Positions 22,701 to 37,700 of a stretch of 64,000 bases of DNA are shown one piece after another; within the stretch, counting starts at the first letter, position 1, and each line of letters begins with the position of its first letter. The DNA is taken from NCBI GenBank assembly GCA_959347315.1, contig OY365815.1, positions 14,613,459-14,677,458 on the forward strand, written 5' to 3'. The translations under genes were made by a program, and so were the position numbers. The notes beneath the pieces were generated by a model. That model was not told the DNA's origin and made no database searches. It worked only from the letters and a program-made list of their open reading frames with translations. This DNA comes from Bimastos eiseni (lineage: Eukaryota > Annelida > Clitellata > Crassiclitellata > Lumbricidae).

Positions 22701-25700
22701 GAGAGATCCATGTCAGATGCTGGCTGTTTTCCTGGCATTTCCTTTCGAAGCAGATTAATGGTGTGATGTAACCAGTTTATTTAGTACTCACAATCACATG
22801 CGAGTGTTTAGTAGCCTTATCGTAAATCTTGCTTGCGTGCATCTTAACAGTTATTTAGTGCCTTTATTGAAACCTGAGATGTGCTTCAAGATAGCTAACT
22901 GACAGAGCTATGTCTATAAAGAGATAACTTTTTATATCTTAATATCTATATAATCTAATCTTGTGATTTCTATAGCTTAGCTAACATAATGAATGAGTAA
23001 TTGAATAAGTATATTCTTTGGTAACCAATTGCTTATTGCAAGTTGGTGTACAGAGGTCTAACAAACAATGACGAACTAAATTCGAAAGACGACATAAAGA
23101 CTGGCGGCCGTGTTAGCAGAGCATAAATAAAACATTGATTAAAAATCTATATCCATGGATTCTCTGCAGACGATGATTTCACATTGTATTACACAACATA
23201 TTGAAACTGTTTGTTACTGATTGCGAGTGTTTTCATTCGGACTCAATGTGCATGTATATAGTTATATTGATTATCATATTAGTACTTTCAAATAACAGGG
23301 AGCTTGTTGGTAAGCTGGTGAAGTCGCTGCTGGCCAATTCGTCTCCGGCACTATGTTCTCTAAACCTATCAGGAAATTCAATAGAAGATAAAAGTAGGTC
23401 ATGCTAATATGCATACAGTTTGTTAACAGTGAATGTTTAATTTGAAATGACATGCAGACCTTTAGCCAGCCGCCCGTCGTCCTTTTCACAGCTGGAAGTG
23501 TTATTTTTGGACGAGTGTAACTTGTTGGATGGGTTGTCGAAAGAAACAGTTCATCATTATTGATCAAATTGTTAAATTTGATATGACATACAAATCATTG
23601 TTCCATTCATCTGATACCACATACAACCGATTATTTTAAATAACCGACACCAATTTTGATCATGAAGCCAATTATTTTGGAATTTGATATCTTTACTGTT
23701 GTTTCTTTTTATAATAAGTACTGTGCAGAAACCATATGAATTTATTGAAGCATTTTTGCTAGACATTGCAGGATGTCATTAAGAAAAATATGTGTCACAT
23801 AGGTGCCAATTGTTATAACCTTCAAATAATCGGCCGATTACACCTCTTTGGATCAGTACAGGTCTAGTATGTATGCTTGTGTGTACCGGTTTGAGTATTT
23901 GCATTGTGTTTTTTCTGTTGTTGGACCAAGGTCTGGAATGAGCCTTCTCTGAACCTGTGCTCGTTGCCTAGGGTTTTCCTGAAACCTTTTATTCCGATTT
24001 TATGACTGGCATTTTGACTGCCTTCTTCAGCCAGTGTCTGGCCTGGGAGCGTCCCTGAGCAGCTGCCTTGAAGGGGTGCTGTATAAATTTATGCAATGAT
24101 TAAATAATTGGATATGCCTTCACAATGTATATAAATGCGTAAATACTGACCTTCACTTGGTCCTCCTTGGTTTGTTGAAGGTGTTAAGAGTCTGTGTAGC
24201 CTGATCAGCAGTTTGCCACATGGTCTCGTGGAGCTGCATTTGTCTGGCTGTGCTCTGACCAGTAGAGGGATCAACAGCCTCAGCTTTGCCTTCAGTCCGA
24301 GCACGTGTCAAAATTTACGAGTGCTTGACCTGTCTGAGAACAGCACGAAAGGAGAAGACATACCGGTACACTTTCTTCTTTTTTTTATTATTAGTCTTTT
24401 TTGTTAACAATACTATTTTTTGGGCCAAGGTAGAAATGATCTCTCTGGCTCTATGAAACTAAAGCTGTAACTGTGTTAAAGTTTCTCTTCCCCAATGTGC
24501 TGCTCAATTGTTTTAATTATTATTATTATTTTTATTATTGTAATTATTATTGCTACTGATATTTTTTTAATTATTATTATTGGTTCCTAGGTAGATTCCC
24601 TAGGATTAGAAAGCTCTGGAGAAATTAGCCTAATTTTGTTCTGACTGAGAGAGTGTTGTGGGTAGCGTTAAATAAACGGAGTGCAACAGATGAGCAGCGG
24701 AAAGGGTGATAGAAAAGATGGCGTGATAAATCATAAAAGATTTTATTATGTTATTGTTTTTTCACCATTGTATATGATTTCCCTGTCTTCTCTTAAAATA
24801 CCGTAATGTTGAGTCGATCGTCATTCCCGATGCAGGCAGTGATACATGCAATGAAGACTAAGATCAGTTGCTTAAAACTAACACCGTTAGGCAACCACAC
24901 TTTGCATATTTTATGCGCATGCATACATACTGCACAGATTTTTATTCTGCACATTAGATGAAGGAAAGGTTAATGCTAAGCGTATTGTTTTTAATTGTTA
25001 TAAATAGAATCTTTATGCGTATTTTACGAAAGAAAATGTCTTGGAGACACTTCGACTGACATCCATGGACTGTTCTCTTGAGAGCGTGAGTATCTCTCTT
25101 CTTCTTCTTCCACCTTCCTAGTTGCAATGATTTACCGCCTTTCTTTCGCTCGCAAGTTTTTTCTCATATTACTGTTTTGTCCAAACCTTTCCTTCTCCTT
25201 GATTCCTTGTTTTTGGCCTTTATTTAATTAATTAATCAATTATTTCATTCAGTATTCATTCGTGCCTTCATGGTTTCATTTATTCAGCCAACCTAACTGT
25301 GAATGACCTATTCATTTGCCCATCTGCCCGATATTACATCTGTGTTTCTATCTACTCATCCATGTATCTATCCATCCATCTATCCTTTCTTTCTACAATC
25401 CATCCATTCATCCAATAAGACCTTTTATAATGTGTAATATATATATATATATATATACATATTATATATATATATGTAGTGCCTGTCACGTATATATATA
25501 TATATAAAATATAAGGTTTCTTAGCATCTTTTTTATTAATATTACATTATTATTCGGTCTCTTTGTTTAGCATCTTTGTTGTGTTTCGTTATCTTCAGCT
25601 GATCTCGTCTCTGTATCCCGGCTGCTGCAGAACACTTCGCCACATGGACCTGTCTGGGAATTCTTATGGTAAGAAGCATGGAAAAGAGTCCGTCTGTCCT

Positions 25701-28700
25701 CTGGCGTGGAAACAGTTCTTCTCCTCGGCGATATCACTCAAGTTTGTTAATCTGTCTGGATGTCGCCTTCCACCCGATGCGGTCAAGTACGTGGGTGTCA
25801 TTCCTGTCATGTCACTCTGGCTTCTGGAATCAATCGCACATGAAAGTAGTGCAGAGAAATTAGACATTGCATTTTTATAGAAGACAGTAAATAAGTAAGT
25901 AAGTATCTATTTTATTAAGAATGCAAGCGCACATCACCTACATAAAACGGATATCAAGCGATAACACAATAGTTCAAAATAAATCAGAAAGACAAGCTCA
26001 ACTAATTTGGAGACTTAACTGCTTTCATTCATCCAGATAAATATAAGAAATATGTTGGCCTATCTTGTGTTAGAGAATGAGTACAAAATAAATGTAACTT
26101 AGTGAATATATTCATTTTAAGAAAATATAAGTTTACGTAAATAAGTATATATGTATTCATTTGAGCTTCATTTCTATTTCTCATTTACTTTCAAACATCT
26201 GAATTTCTCAGATGTGCATTTTTTACTTTGCATGCGTTAAAGTTTTCATAATGGCAATTCTCGGATGTTATATTTGTAGATATAATAAAATAAATACGTG
26301 CATATATTAGAGAATTTATGCAAAATATAAGTATAAGAACATTTTTTAAAGAAATAAATATTGGAACAATTTTGCATTTATGGCCTGGTTATTGTAAGTA
26401 AGTAAGTAAGAACACATATATGCTTTATTTAACCAAATGCATATCCACACTCCAAAGATCAATACATTGAAAATTACAGCATTCTAATTAAAAACTTGTG
26501 TCTATACAATTATTTTCCAATGATCGTTCTTTATAGGAGCGTGCTGTTAGGCATAGCATGCAATGAAGGGGCGAAAGACTTGAATCTGAATCTGAGTGGG
26601 AATGGTCTGGCAGATAGTGGTGCAACTGAGGTCCTTGAAGTTTCTCTTCCTACTGTCAGCAACATTGCCAGCCTCGACATCAGCGATAACAGTACAGTTC
26701 CTTCTGTGCAATATTTAATGAACGATGAAATAAAAGACATGTCTAAATTTTAATTGTAATCTGACGAATTGACACTGTATAAGTGGTCTGATTCAGCCAG
26801 ATCTGAGATCTGACACCTTGGTTTTAATATTCGCTAACTGATAGAGTATACTCGTCACCTAAAGATGTTTCTGTTACAAAAATCGCCAATGTGCATTGTC
26901 ACACATTTCATGCATATTCGAATTGCAAATAGGGCTTATAGATTTGTGAAGATTTGGAGATCTGGCACCTTCAGATGTGCAATTTAACCTCTAGTGCCAC
27001 TTCAAGTAAGACCCATCAGTTGCTCTCCTGGCCTAAACCAGTGAAATTGCTGTGAAATAATACAAATGTCAGTCACTTGCAAGAATCAAATGGAGGAACT
27101 CGAGCCACAGCTCTTGAGAAAGCGATTCCAATTGGTGTATTTGTTCATTAAAAGTTGCTTTGTAAGGATCTTACTAACCTGATTAGAGTTATACAAGCAA
27201 GTTTCTATAATCATTGCTGTACCCTTGTGACTGCTGCTACCCACATCAGTGTCTAATGCCAGCCATTTGTCACGCAGACATTCGTCATCGCCCTTTCTGG
27301 TCATGGGCCAAAAGGGGTAAAGGGTCAAATGGTCAATGAATATGCATGCAGTTGTTAGAATACAACAGCAATGTTTTATCTTATTGTATGTTTTAGGTTT
27401 TGATGTTGGTTTGGCAAGTATCTTAACAAAAATAGCACAAAATAAACGTCTAAAGAGGCTATTTATTGGACGAAACTTGGCTACAATTAAACCCAAGTAA
27501 GCAAACTTTGTTGCTCACTACTGCACTAGGCATCATTTTAATGACCATTTCTTTCTTTTGTAATGTTTCATGCAGCGTAATATTATGTGTTTTCTGAAAA
27601 TGTCTTGTTGTAATACATTACAGTCATGAGTCTTGATTAATGTGGGCTGGTAACAAAACTGGAGGTTGATTGTTTCATCATATTCATTGTATTTTTTGCT
27701 TTTAAGTGGTTCTTTGTCATATGCCATATGTTTTGAATAAAGATGGTTCGAGGTTATGATTTTTTTTAGAAATGTTTCACGTGTGATGGATGCTGTGGTC
27801 CAACTGATTCAGGAGGATGGCAGTGTGAGTTGCAGAATGTTTTCTCATGTTCATCATCATCATCATCATCATCACCGGCGATGCTACCTTCTATGTCGTC
27901 ATCACAATTACCACCACCATCATCTAGATCATTACAATAATCATCATCATAATAAAAGGATAATTCCTGAGGTTGTTGTTGAATGATCGATAAACTTGGT
28001 TGCCATAATAAAACTTTTACTGAAAGATCATCTTTACTGACAGATAATCTTTACTGACAGATCATCTTTGCTGAAAGATCATCTTTGCTGAAAGATCATC
28101 TTTACTGTAAGATCATTTTTACTGAAAGATCATCTTCACTGCAAGATCATCTTTACTGAAAGATCATCTTTACTGAGAGATCATTTTTACTGTGATGCAT
28201 GATAGTTTAGAACCATCAGCCTGCTGGACTGTTAACGACGATGGTCAGGGTTCATATTCCAGCCGAGACAGAAGACATTTCATTATACCAAAGGATTTTC
28301 TGCTGAATTTACAGCCAATCGAGAGTCTAAGTCTGGAGAACATGAAACTGAAGGCGGATACGAGTTACCTGATCAACGCTCTGGGAGCAAATAACTCATT
28401 GAAAGAACTCGACATCAGGTGCGACAATGTTTCTTCTTCAATTGTTACATTTTATTTTTGCACTTATATTTACTGGTACTCAGTGGTTAAATTTAGCTGG
28501 ATATGAAGATCAGCCACCTCAACCATGAGATTCTACCTCTCCAACAGCGCATCTCATACCATATGATCGCTTTCGTATAGCAGCCCTTGCTGGGTCTCGC
28601 CCCTGCCTATCTTTGGGATCTTTGCTACTCTACTTTGATTGCACCGGGTGGCCGCTCTGCTGAGTGAGGTCTACTCATTATCCCATTTGCCCTTACAACT

Positions 28701-31700
28701 ACTAAACAAAATCGTGCCTTCTCAGTGGATGGCCCCTCACTCTGGAACATGCTCCCGTTGGCATTGCAGTTGTCCTCGGGGTCAACTCAGATTCTTTTTT
28801 ATGCTCGTCTTAAAACTTTTCTTTTTAGCTGTGCCGGGGTCAGGAGTGCTCCTGAGTAGTAGCCTTGACAGGGTGCTATATAAATTTTCGTAATGAATGA
28901 ATGAAAGAGTAGACCCATCTCCTGAATCTACTTCTGTAAAAACAATTGACCACCACATGCAGTTTTGAAGTTACACACGAATGATATAAGGAAACTGCAG
29001 TCACATGCTTAAACTCACCTCATATATTTTGCAATGGTAACGTAACTATAGTAGATGTATGATGTTAAACTCTAGTGTCAAGAGTTCTTATAAGCTTATG
29101 TTTCATATTTGTTGTGGTAACCAGTTGAGAGACAGTTGAACCAAGAGGCATTCTTGAATGCTGTTTTGTATTTTTAGTGGCAACCAGATGGGCGACAGCG
29201 GGGCAAAGATGTTGTCAAAGGCTTTGTTAATCAACAAGTCACTGACATCGATATCTTTGGACAATAATGGCATCACATTAAGTGGATTTCAGGAGCTTGC
29301 AGCTGCAGTTGAAAAGTACTGCTTGCATTTCAGGATCAAAATTCCGAGTCCTGTTTAAACTGTTTTGTTATGTTGATTGTCATATTAGGTAGTTCTTAGG
29401 GCAGATGCCTAACAAAGCATTTTCTTGAAGAAGCTTAATAAGCATTTAACGACATTACATTGCTTTTAATCCATCAATGAATTAATTCAAATTTGATGTA
29501 ATTCCTCTGTGAGATATACCTATTCAGATGAGCTCCAAACTCTTCCACAGTTCAAGAGAAAGGTTTTTGATGATAAGTTATCTGATGTTATTTCTGATCA
29601 TATATCGTTTCGTACTATGCATGCTTCTAGAGCTTAAAAATCTGATATTTGATAGGTGCATATCTTAACGTAAATTTAACCAAATAGTTTTCCGATGTCA
29701 CTTTTTATGCATGTGATTAATATTGCTTCAGATGCAGTAGCGTTTGTTTGCGTTAAGCCAATATTTCAACGATTGCTCTGATCAGAGATGGGTTTATCTC
29801 CTGGAGAATTGCTGCTCGTTTTTATTGTTTATTTGTTAACTACCCCTCTAAATAATTAGTGTGTGCACAGACAGCATTAGTTAACTAGTTAAAATGATGA
29901 TTTATGTTTCAATTGTTTTCTGTTGCCCTATGTAAAATTGGAAAGGGTAGACCCTGTAAGCGGGACCAATCGGTCCCTTATGGGTTTGGTTTACTTTCTC
30001 TATTATTCCTCTTTTTACCGTTTTCTCATGCATTCCTATTCTTGTGTTCAATTGTTTGAGATGGATAATAAAAACATATGATTATGGTTATTTATTTATA
30101 TCATAGGAATTACACGGTTAAAAGAATTCCAACTCCATTGACGGATGTTGCAAATGCTCATCGCATGAATCCTGAAAAGACTGAACTGGCTTGGAAGAAG
30201 GTGACACAGATGTTTTCAATAGATTTTAAGAATCAGTAGTAGTAATCTAATATGCTGCAATTTATGATTACAATTATACATGAATTGAAAGACTTAAATG
30301 GCACATTTTAATGGGTGGCCTATTTTACCTTTGCTTGAGGCTGGCCTTAACATGAGGTCAGACTTGACCTGAAGTTAGCCTTAGCCTGAAGTTGATCTTG
30401 GCTGTGTTACTGCATCTGCTAGTTACATACTTGCAAACAATACATAGATGCCTACATTGAGTGAATTTTGCATTGTCTTTTTCACTCTGCATCACATATT
30501 ATGTATTTAGTAAAAACTCAAGAGCCTTAAATAATTATTATTTAAATCTCTTGAGTTTGTACTAAATACTGTCATTGTGATCTCATGTTGTTGAAGCACT
30601 GTCAATAAATGGCTTACTTATTCAGATATTTACTAACGTAGTAAACACGTATAATTGTGCTTGTCATACTCACATACATGCATGCATAATTTTGCATACG
30701 TATGACGTCCTGACACTGTTGATAGATCATTAACCATATAATTGAAGGTTCAGTCGATTTCCTCTGAAACTATTTCCATGTGAACTGTGTTTGTAGATTT
30801 CGGCTGCTCTTCAGAGGAACCACAATCCACGAAAGCTGGCTATGGAACAAAGCTTCCGACTACAGCAGGGCCTTCTCGTCAACTCCTATAAAGAGGTTTC
30901 TAGTGATTTTGAGTTTATTACTTTATTATTAATCATTAACTGCAGAATCATTTGGTTTATTGTTTGTTTATGATTTATAATTAGTGATCATTTGACTGAT
31001 TGTTCTGATTTGATTGTTCTGACAACTTTCAGCCAATATGATGTAGGGTTACAGAATTGATTTTCCAAAATTAGATTGTCTGATTACCATTAAGGATGTT
31101 GATTGTAGGTGTTAGACCACAGTTTGGCGAAGTTGGAAGCATCCATTCACAAGGTGGAGTCAAGTGGTTCCAGTCTGTCTCCAGATGTTGAACTCCATCT
31201 TTCAAAGGCTGACGGCCTCAAGAGAGATGCTTTGGCTACTAGACAGGTTAATTCCCATCTCTGCTTCTCTCACTCAAAATAAATATAAATGTCATCAATT
31301 TTATAAAAATAAATTTAAATGTCACCAACCTTAATACTGTCCTATTTAGCCGGGGTTGGGTCGAGAGCGCTTCTGAGTAGATGTCTTGAAGGGGCGCTAT
31401 TTAAATCATCCAATAAATATATAAAATAAATTTCTCAGCGCCACATAAAGTAGTTGTTAAAAGATGCTATATAAACTGTCTTCAGCAGACAGATTCTTTT
31501 TATTTATTTGGAGAATTTTTTTCACACCCCTTCAAGATATCTACTCAGGAGCACTCTATGTGACTGTGATGTTAAGTGTAATTAAAAACAGAATATAACA
31601 TCAGTTAGGAAAACAATGCGCTGCTTGCTGGAAGAGTTACAGAAGACCAGCCCTTGCATGCACGTAGAACTGGACCAAGTTACTTCGATGCTTGTACAGT

Positions 31701-34700
31701 CTTTATCCTTTAAAATAAGCTGCGTTGGCTTCCCATTCATGTTTTAGGTTATGATTTTTGTACATGCTTGTTGTTAAAGTGTGGGCTGATGATGCACTTG
31801 TTCACTTTGGATTACTGGCTATGCCTCCTGCATTGTTCGTATTATGGGTATAACTAGAACACAAGAAATTGTATTGTGTGTGATTTAGTTGATGTTAGAG
31901 CTGCAAAGAGTTGCTCTGAAGGCAGATGAGGACAGTTTGATTCAAAGCCAACTGAACGCTATTACTGAAAACTTACATGCTGCAATCACAGGACAGATTG
32001 AGGTAAGCACACCAGAAATACACGTACGTCTTAGGGTATCATATAGTAAGTAAGTAGGAAATTTACTCCAGAATTTTCAATAAAGCTGCCTTTTGAAGCC
32101 ATAGCCTTCCTTTTAACAAGGTTTAATATGTTTGCTTTCAATATGTGAATTAATTTTCTTTGTCCATCGTGTTGTTATAACGAAGTGTGTCTTAATGAGT
32201 CATTTGTGTGTCTTTATCATATTATAGTATTCATCCTTATCATCATCATCATTCGTAGTATGTCATCGTCTTAGTGGGTTTTCCTGCTACCCTTTAAGGT
32301 CGATTAGTCCTTCTTCAGGTAGGCATTGGCATTGGTTGAATTAGATTTTTTATGTCATACTTCTTGTCCTCCCAGTTTTGCAACATACTATTTTATTTCA
32401 CAATGAGTCTGTCATTCATTCATTTACTCATTTTGAGAATTTTTATAGTCATCTTCAATGGGACGATTCAGAGGCGCTCATGATGTACTTGTCAACACAG
32501 ATGTCGTGTTATATTATGCATGTATACTTGTATTATATTTTTCTATGTAACTATATTATTTTATGTTGTATGACGATTGCATGTGAATTCTAAATGCTCT
32601 GTTGCAAACCCTGTTCTTGTTACAGTACATTTATAGTGTAATGGGTCAATTAGACTGCACTTTAAACGTATGTTCTAAGTCGTTTGAACGCTCTTTATTG
32701 TTTTTCATATGACGGGGAACTCTTGCCATTGAAATTTCGCTGGTCTTTTTCAGGCCAATGTTTCAGACATGGTCCACTGTGCGCAGAAGCAATGTCCAGG
32801 AATTCTTAACGACAAGGTTCCTTTTTCTTTTGCTTTGATGATGAAAATAATGGCAAGGTCAGGTAAAGTAATGGATTGGAAGTGTTGTTGACATGGATGT
32901 TAAAGGCACCAGCGTAAACAGATTGATGGGTTGTGGTGACTGCAACAGATAGAAAAAGTTAAATTCCTCAAGAAAAGTGTTATTGATGGAAGGAAAGCAC
33001 TGAGGTCTGCAGAGTAAGCTGCTGGATGTAGGAGGTAGGTAGGTATTGTAGATTGTTAGTTTAGATGTGGCAATTTGATAGGGACAAATGACACTCTGGT
33101 TTTGATAGGTGTATGACGTGAGGACAGTAGCCGATAGTGGTGAGGTCGCAGTCGTGGTTGTTCGTGTATATGGGTCTTTGACTATTTATTTAGTTGAGCT
33201 TTGAATGTTGCTGAAATATGGCTGTTAGACACATTCAAATATGTGCGTCTTAACATGTTTAGTACATGCTCGTCACTGAAGTTTTAAAATGTAATTAAAT
33301 ATTGTCTAAGCCGGTATTACATTCTTATTTCTGTTAAATATGATCGTTAATGTTGACATTGATCTTTTTGATGATCCCTTCCAGTACAAAAAGTTCATAT
33401 GGCACTGTACAACTGTATACTCAGATATGAAGAAATGCTCATACACTCAATGCTCATACACTCAACGCTCATGCACTCAATGCTCATACACTCAATGCTC
33501 ATACACTCAATGCTCATACATTCGATGGCTCATACACTCAACGCTCATACACTCAACGCTCATACACTCAACGTTCATACACTCAATGCTCATACACTTA
33601 ACACTCATGCACTCAACGCTCATACACTCGACGCTCATACACTTATGTACAGTACAAGCCTCAGAACGTTGACGCATTGTTCAAAAAGTCAGTGTATAGG
33701 TCTCTCTTTGTTTCTATGCCATGTAGAGGTACTATTGACATCATTTAGATTTACGAATACAATTCTGTACTTGCTACTTTCCTTATAGGACTTCCGAGAG
33801 CACCTCGTGTCTTCCGTGTCTCCAGGGAATCTTCTTCCAAAGGGATTCGTCCAGAAGTTGATTCTGGAACAGGTTTCAATTGACGTGGCCAACAAAATGA
33901 ACGAAATGAATCTGAAGGTGGCAACGTTCCTGTCAGAGAACGTCATGGAACAGCTTCTGACGGAACTAAAAGCCGAGACCACTTCGCTGGTCAGCTTCCT
34001 TGATGATGAAATTATGATGTTATGTAACATATTGCGTTATGGCAGCAGGATGCCACAGTGTTGAGTAATATGTATGAACTGAGACCTGATGACAGTGGCA
34101 AACGAAAATTGACATCATTGGTGGCTGAGGAGAAATCTGAATGTTTCATGGCTTGATTAAATATTGAGTAAAGCGATAAGTACAGGAGTAGCGGCTTTGG
34201 AGAACATCATTGGGAAGAGGGAACTAAAATGGATAAGACATGTGGTTTGTATGACCAGGAATAGAGGAGCCAACCAAGTGGTGAGTTGGATTCCCGATGG
34301 AAAAAGCAAATTGGAAGAAATGGATGAACTGTTGATAGACCATCAGGTAGGATGTGAGGTACCTGGAGGTGTCATGGGAGGAGGCTGATGGAAAGGGATG
34401 AATGAAGAACTCATTCCCATTTGAGGTGCTGTGTAAAAATGTTCAGTCGTAAACATTAAGAGCCTAAAATAAAAATGAAGCAGATTGTGTAGAAAATATC
34501 ATTACCTTTTATTTTAAGAAAATTTGAATTTCATTTTAATCTATCACTTCATACTACATAGCTTAACATAAGAGGGATGCAGATTGCGCATAGAAAATTT
34601 CATTAAATTTTATCAGACAGAACTTGCAAATTAATTTTTAATTCATCTTTCTTCTGTATTTTATTATGGATAATCTCAGCTTAATGTCTATCAGGCACTG

Positions 34701-37700
34701 TAAATTCATTCAAAGACAATTTCATGACAGGATGCGGCTCGTACGAGTCGTCCGTCAACAGAGGGTCCGGACAAAGAGACGGAAAAGAAGGAAAACATTG
34801 AGATGAGAAAGACTCGACCGTCGGCTACTTCATCCAACGGTCAAGATTTGTCGGACAGCGAGATGAACCAGAAACCGGTCAGTCTCTGTCTGTCCTCTCA
34901 GCTTGTCTCACCCTCTCAATTACAGTAATGTAATGTGATGTAATCAAGCATTTATATATAATGTGCAACATGGTGTTCTGATTAAGATGGCGGCATGCTT
35001 AGCCTGAAGTTTAGAGCTTGAGTCAATTGAGCAGACACTGTTATTTGCATGTGCTTTGTACCAATTTCGTGCAGGTGTAAACTAGATAGTAAACTAGTCC
35101 TGCCACGCACCAGTGCCATGTTCAGAATTTTTGATCAATATGTCAATCGATCAATCAATATTTGTTTGTGAGATAAAATTGACATGGGTGCATCTCTTTA
35201 CACGTATAAATGTTAGTTTGAGCATTATTGGGAGGAGGGTTTTTGGGAGGGGGTCAGGCCTCGAGAGCTGCCGGTTGTGTCTATTTGGTAGAACTATTGA
35301 TCACCAGTATATAGTATTCTTGAAGAGAACTAAAGAAGCATAATTTCGGCAACCCTTGTTGCGGAGAGTGAATCCGCGCGGACAGTCGCCGAGATCATAT
35401 TTACTCTGTCGTGTGGTGCTGGGAATCAGCTGCGGAGTAAGTCACACGGGCCTGCATAGATGACCTTGAACAGGATTTTGTAGTTTATCTGTTGCTGGCT
35501 CAAGAACCAAGGAACAGGAGATGAGTTCATCTCTTACATTCTGTTATATGGAAATATGACATTTACTTTATTAAAGCAATATTGAGATGCTCGGGATTTT
35601 GAAAGTTGTTGCTATTGTTGATTAACAATGCATTGTTATTCATCAGGCAAAATATTATCACGTCACACGAAGTTATCAGATATTTATATTCCATTAATAT
35701 ATGTCACTCAGTTGTAGTCAGTGATTTGACACAAAAGTGTGAGTAGTTAGAAAAGATTAATCTTCAGTTGTTTGTAAAATGAAATAAGAGAAGGAGAGGG
35801 GTTCTGAAAAGATCATTGGGGTGACTGTTCAATGTAACGCTGTGTTAGTCAACAGACAGTTTATACAGAGCATGTCAACAGCAAGACAATGTAAAAGACA
35901 TTTTTAAGAGTTTTAATAAATTTGCATGTAGACTCGTTGATCATAGTTAAGATCATAATTAAGGTACATTACATGATCATATAATTACATAATCCTAGTT
36001 TGTCTTAATTATTCATAAATCGTTTGTTTCTAGGTTGAAGAGAGGAGGAAATCCCGAATGCATCGAGGTCTTCGGCCACAGTCTTCAATTGGTACAGTAT
36101 TTCAACAAGTCAATTATGTGCCAGTCAGTCGTAGCCAGACAGTCAGTCAGCCATTTAATCAGTCAGGGTTTTCAGTCTGTATGCAGGCTTGCTATCCCAC
36201 CGAGCTAGATAGTCAATGAGTCATCAGTCAGTCACTAAGACAGCTTGAGTAACAGATATATCCACAGTCGCTTTTTGATGAATCTAGTACAGGTTTAGAA
36301 GTGATATATATATATATATATGTATATGTTGAATGTGTCTGAATGTCAAACCATAGTCAGTTACAAAACGTGTGAATGAGAAATTATGAGATAATCAGCT
36401 AGCTAAACAAAACCTTAGTAATGTAATTGACAACATCTTTAGCCAGAATTTGTGTGGGTATCGTTGCACTGTACGAACAGCATAATTATTCTTTTTATGT
36501 TATCTAATACTTGAAATATTGTTTTCATTTTCTCTTATTGCCATGCCACTTAGAAACATCTGGTTTATTAAATGCATGATTAAACTTACCAGATAGAATT
36601 GCAGATTTGGAGTTTGGGTTTACTTTGATATTGAGACTTTTCAGAAAAATCTCTTGGTCTGTTTTATTCACCATCTTTTTTGCTTCTGGTGACTTCCTAA
36701 AAACTGTTATTTGTTTTTTAAGGAAAACTGTTATTAAACATTGTTTGTCATAGTAATCTATGATGTTTTTGAGATTTGTTACCGGGCCTCATTAACTTCT
36801 TTGTCTAATGTGTAGACGTGGTAACAATTTAATTCTACATATTTAATTGGGCAAATTATCCATATTCGTTTTGAAAGTCATTTTCAGTCGAATTTTTGTA
36901 AAAATATTTGACTGTTGGTTAGCATCAAGGTTCATTCAGCCTGATTATAGTCTTTGTTATTTAATTTATTTTAATACAATAAAGGAAACCAAGCTCTGCA
37001 GTTGGTGGAGATAACAGAGAATGGTGGTTGGTATCTAAATGTAGCTGTGTTGCTGTATTCCCTCATGTATGCCTGTAGGCAGGGCCATAGGTAGAGAAGA
37101 GCTTGTCTATGTGTTAGAGTTCCGGAATCTCATTTTGATTGTGCCTTATTAAATGGGTATGCTGAAAAATTGGAAAAGCAGAGAAAAGTAGAGAAGGATA
37201 TAATTTTTTGGAATAGCTTACACATTGCACTATATACAGAAAGCAGGGGATATGTTAAAATAAAATCAGGGACTAAAAATGGTTCAGTTTATGGTAATAA
37301 AAAATTATTTAAATAGCCTCCAACTAAGTTGTGTCTACATATGGCCCTGTCTGTAGAGTTACTTTTGTTTTTATATTTTGTCTTCTAGCTTTAACTGAAT
37401 TAATAACTTCTGAATTAATGTATATTTATATATACTTTTGACACTTGCATGTTTAATATGTTGTACTGTATTCAGGATTTTGGATTGACTAATGGTTCAT
37501 TCTTTCAATTTTTCTGTCTAATGGATTTCTTTAATCACTTAATTCTTGATTTCCCTTTAGCTCATTATGCATTTACATTGTATAATTAATAATTAGTGTA
37601 TGTAGACTTATTTCTATTTCTCTGCACTATATAAGAAAGGATTTAGAATTAAGAAGAATCTAAAAAGTAAAATCTCAATCCTATTTTCCATTACCGATTA

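Noticed and set aside
25670..25675. GTAAGA inside exon 13 as a possible donor
   Set aside because: The CARMIL signature continues through it (KKHGKE, KQFFSS), so the exon runs on to 25786.
27086..27496. 136-codon minus-strand open frame
   Set aside because: Partly antisense to CARMIL exon 15. No similarity recognised.
27850..27986. Histidine-rich open frame (CAT repeats)
   Set aside because: A (CAT)n microsatellite inside intron 16.
33340..33788. 110- and 129-codon open frames upstream of exon 24
   Set aside because: Created by the 15-bp minisatellite, and they do not join the CARMIL frame through a known exon.
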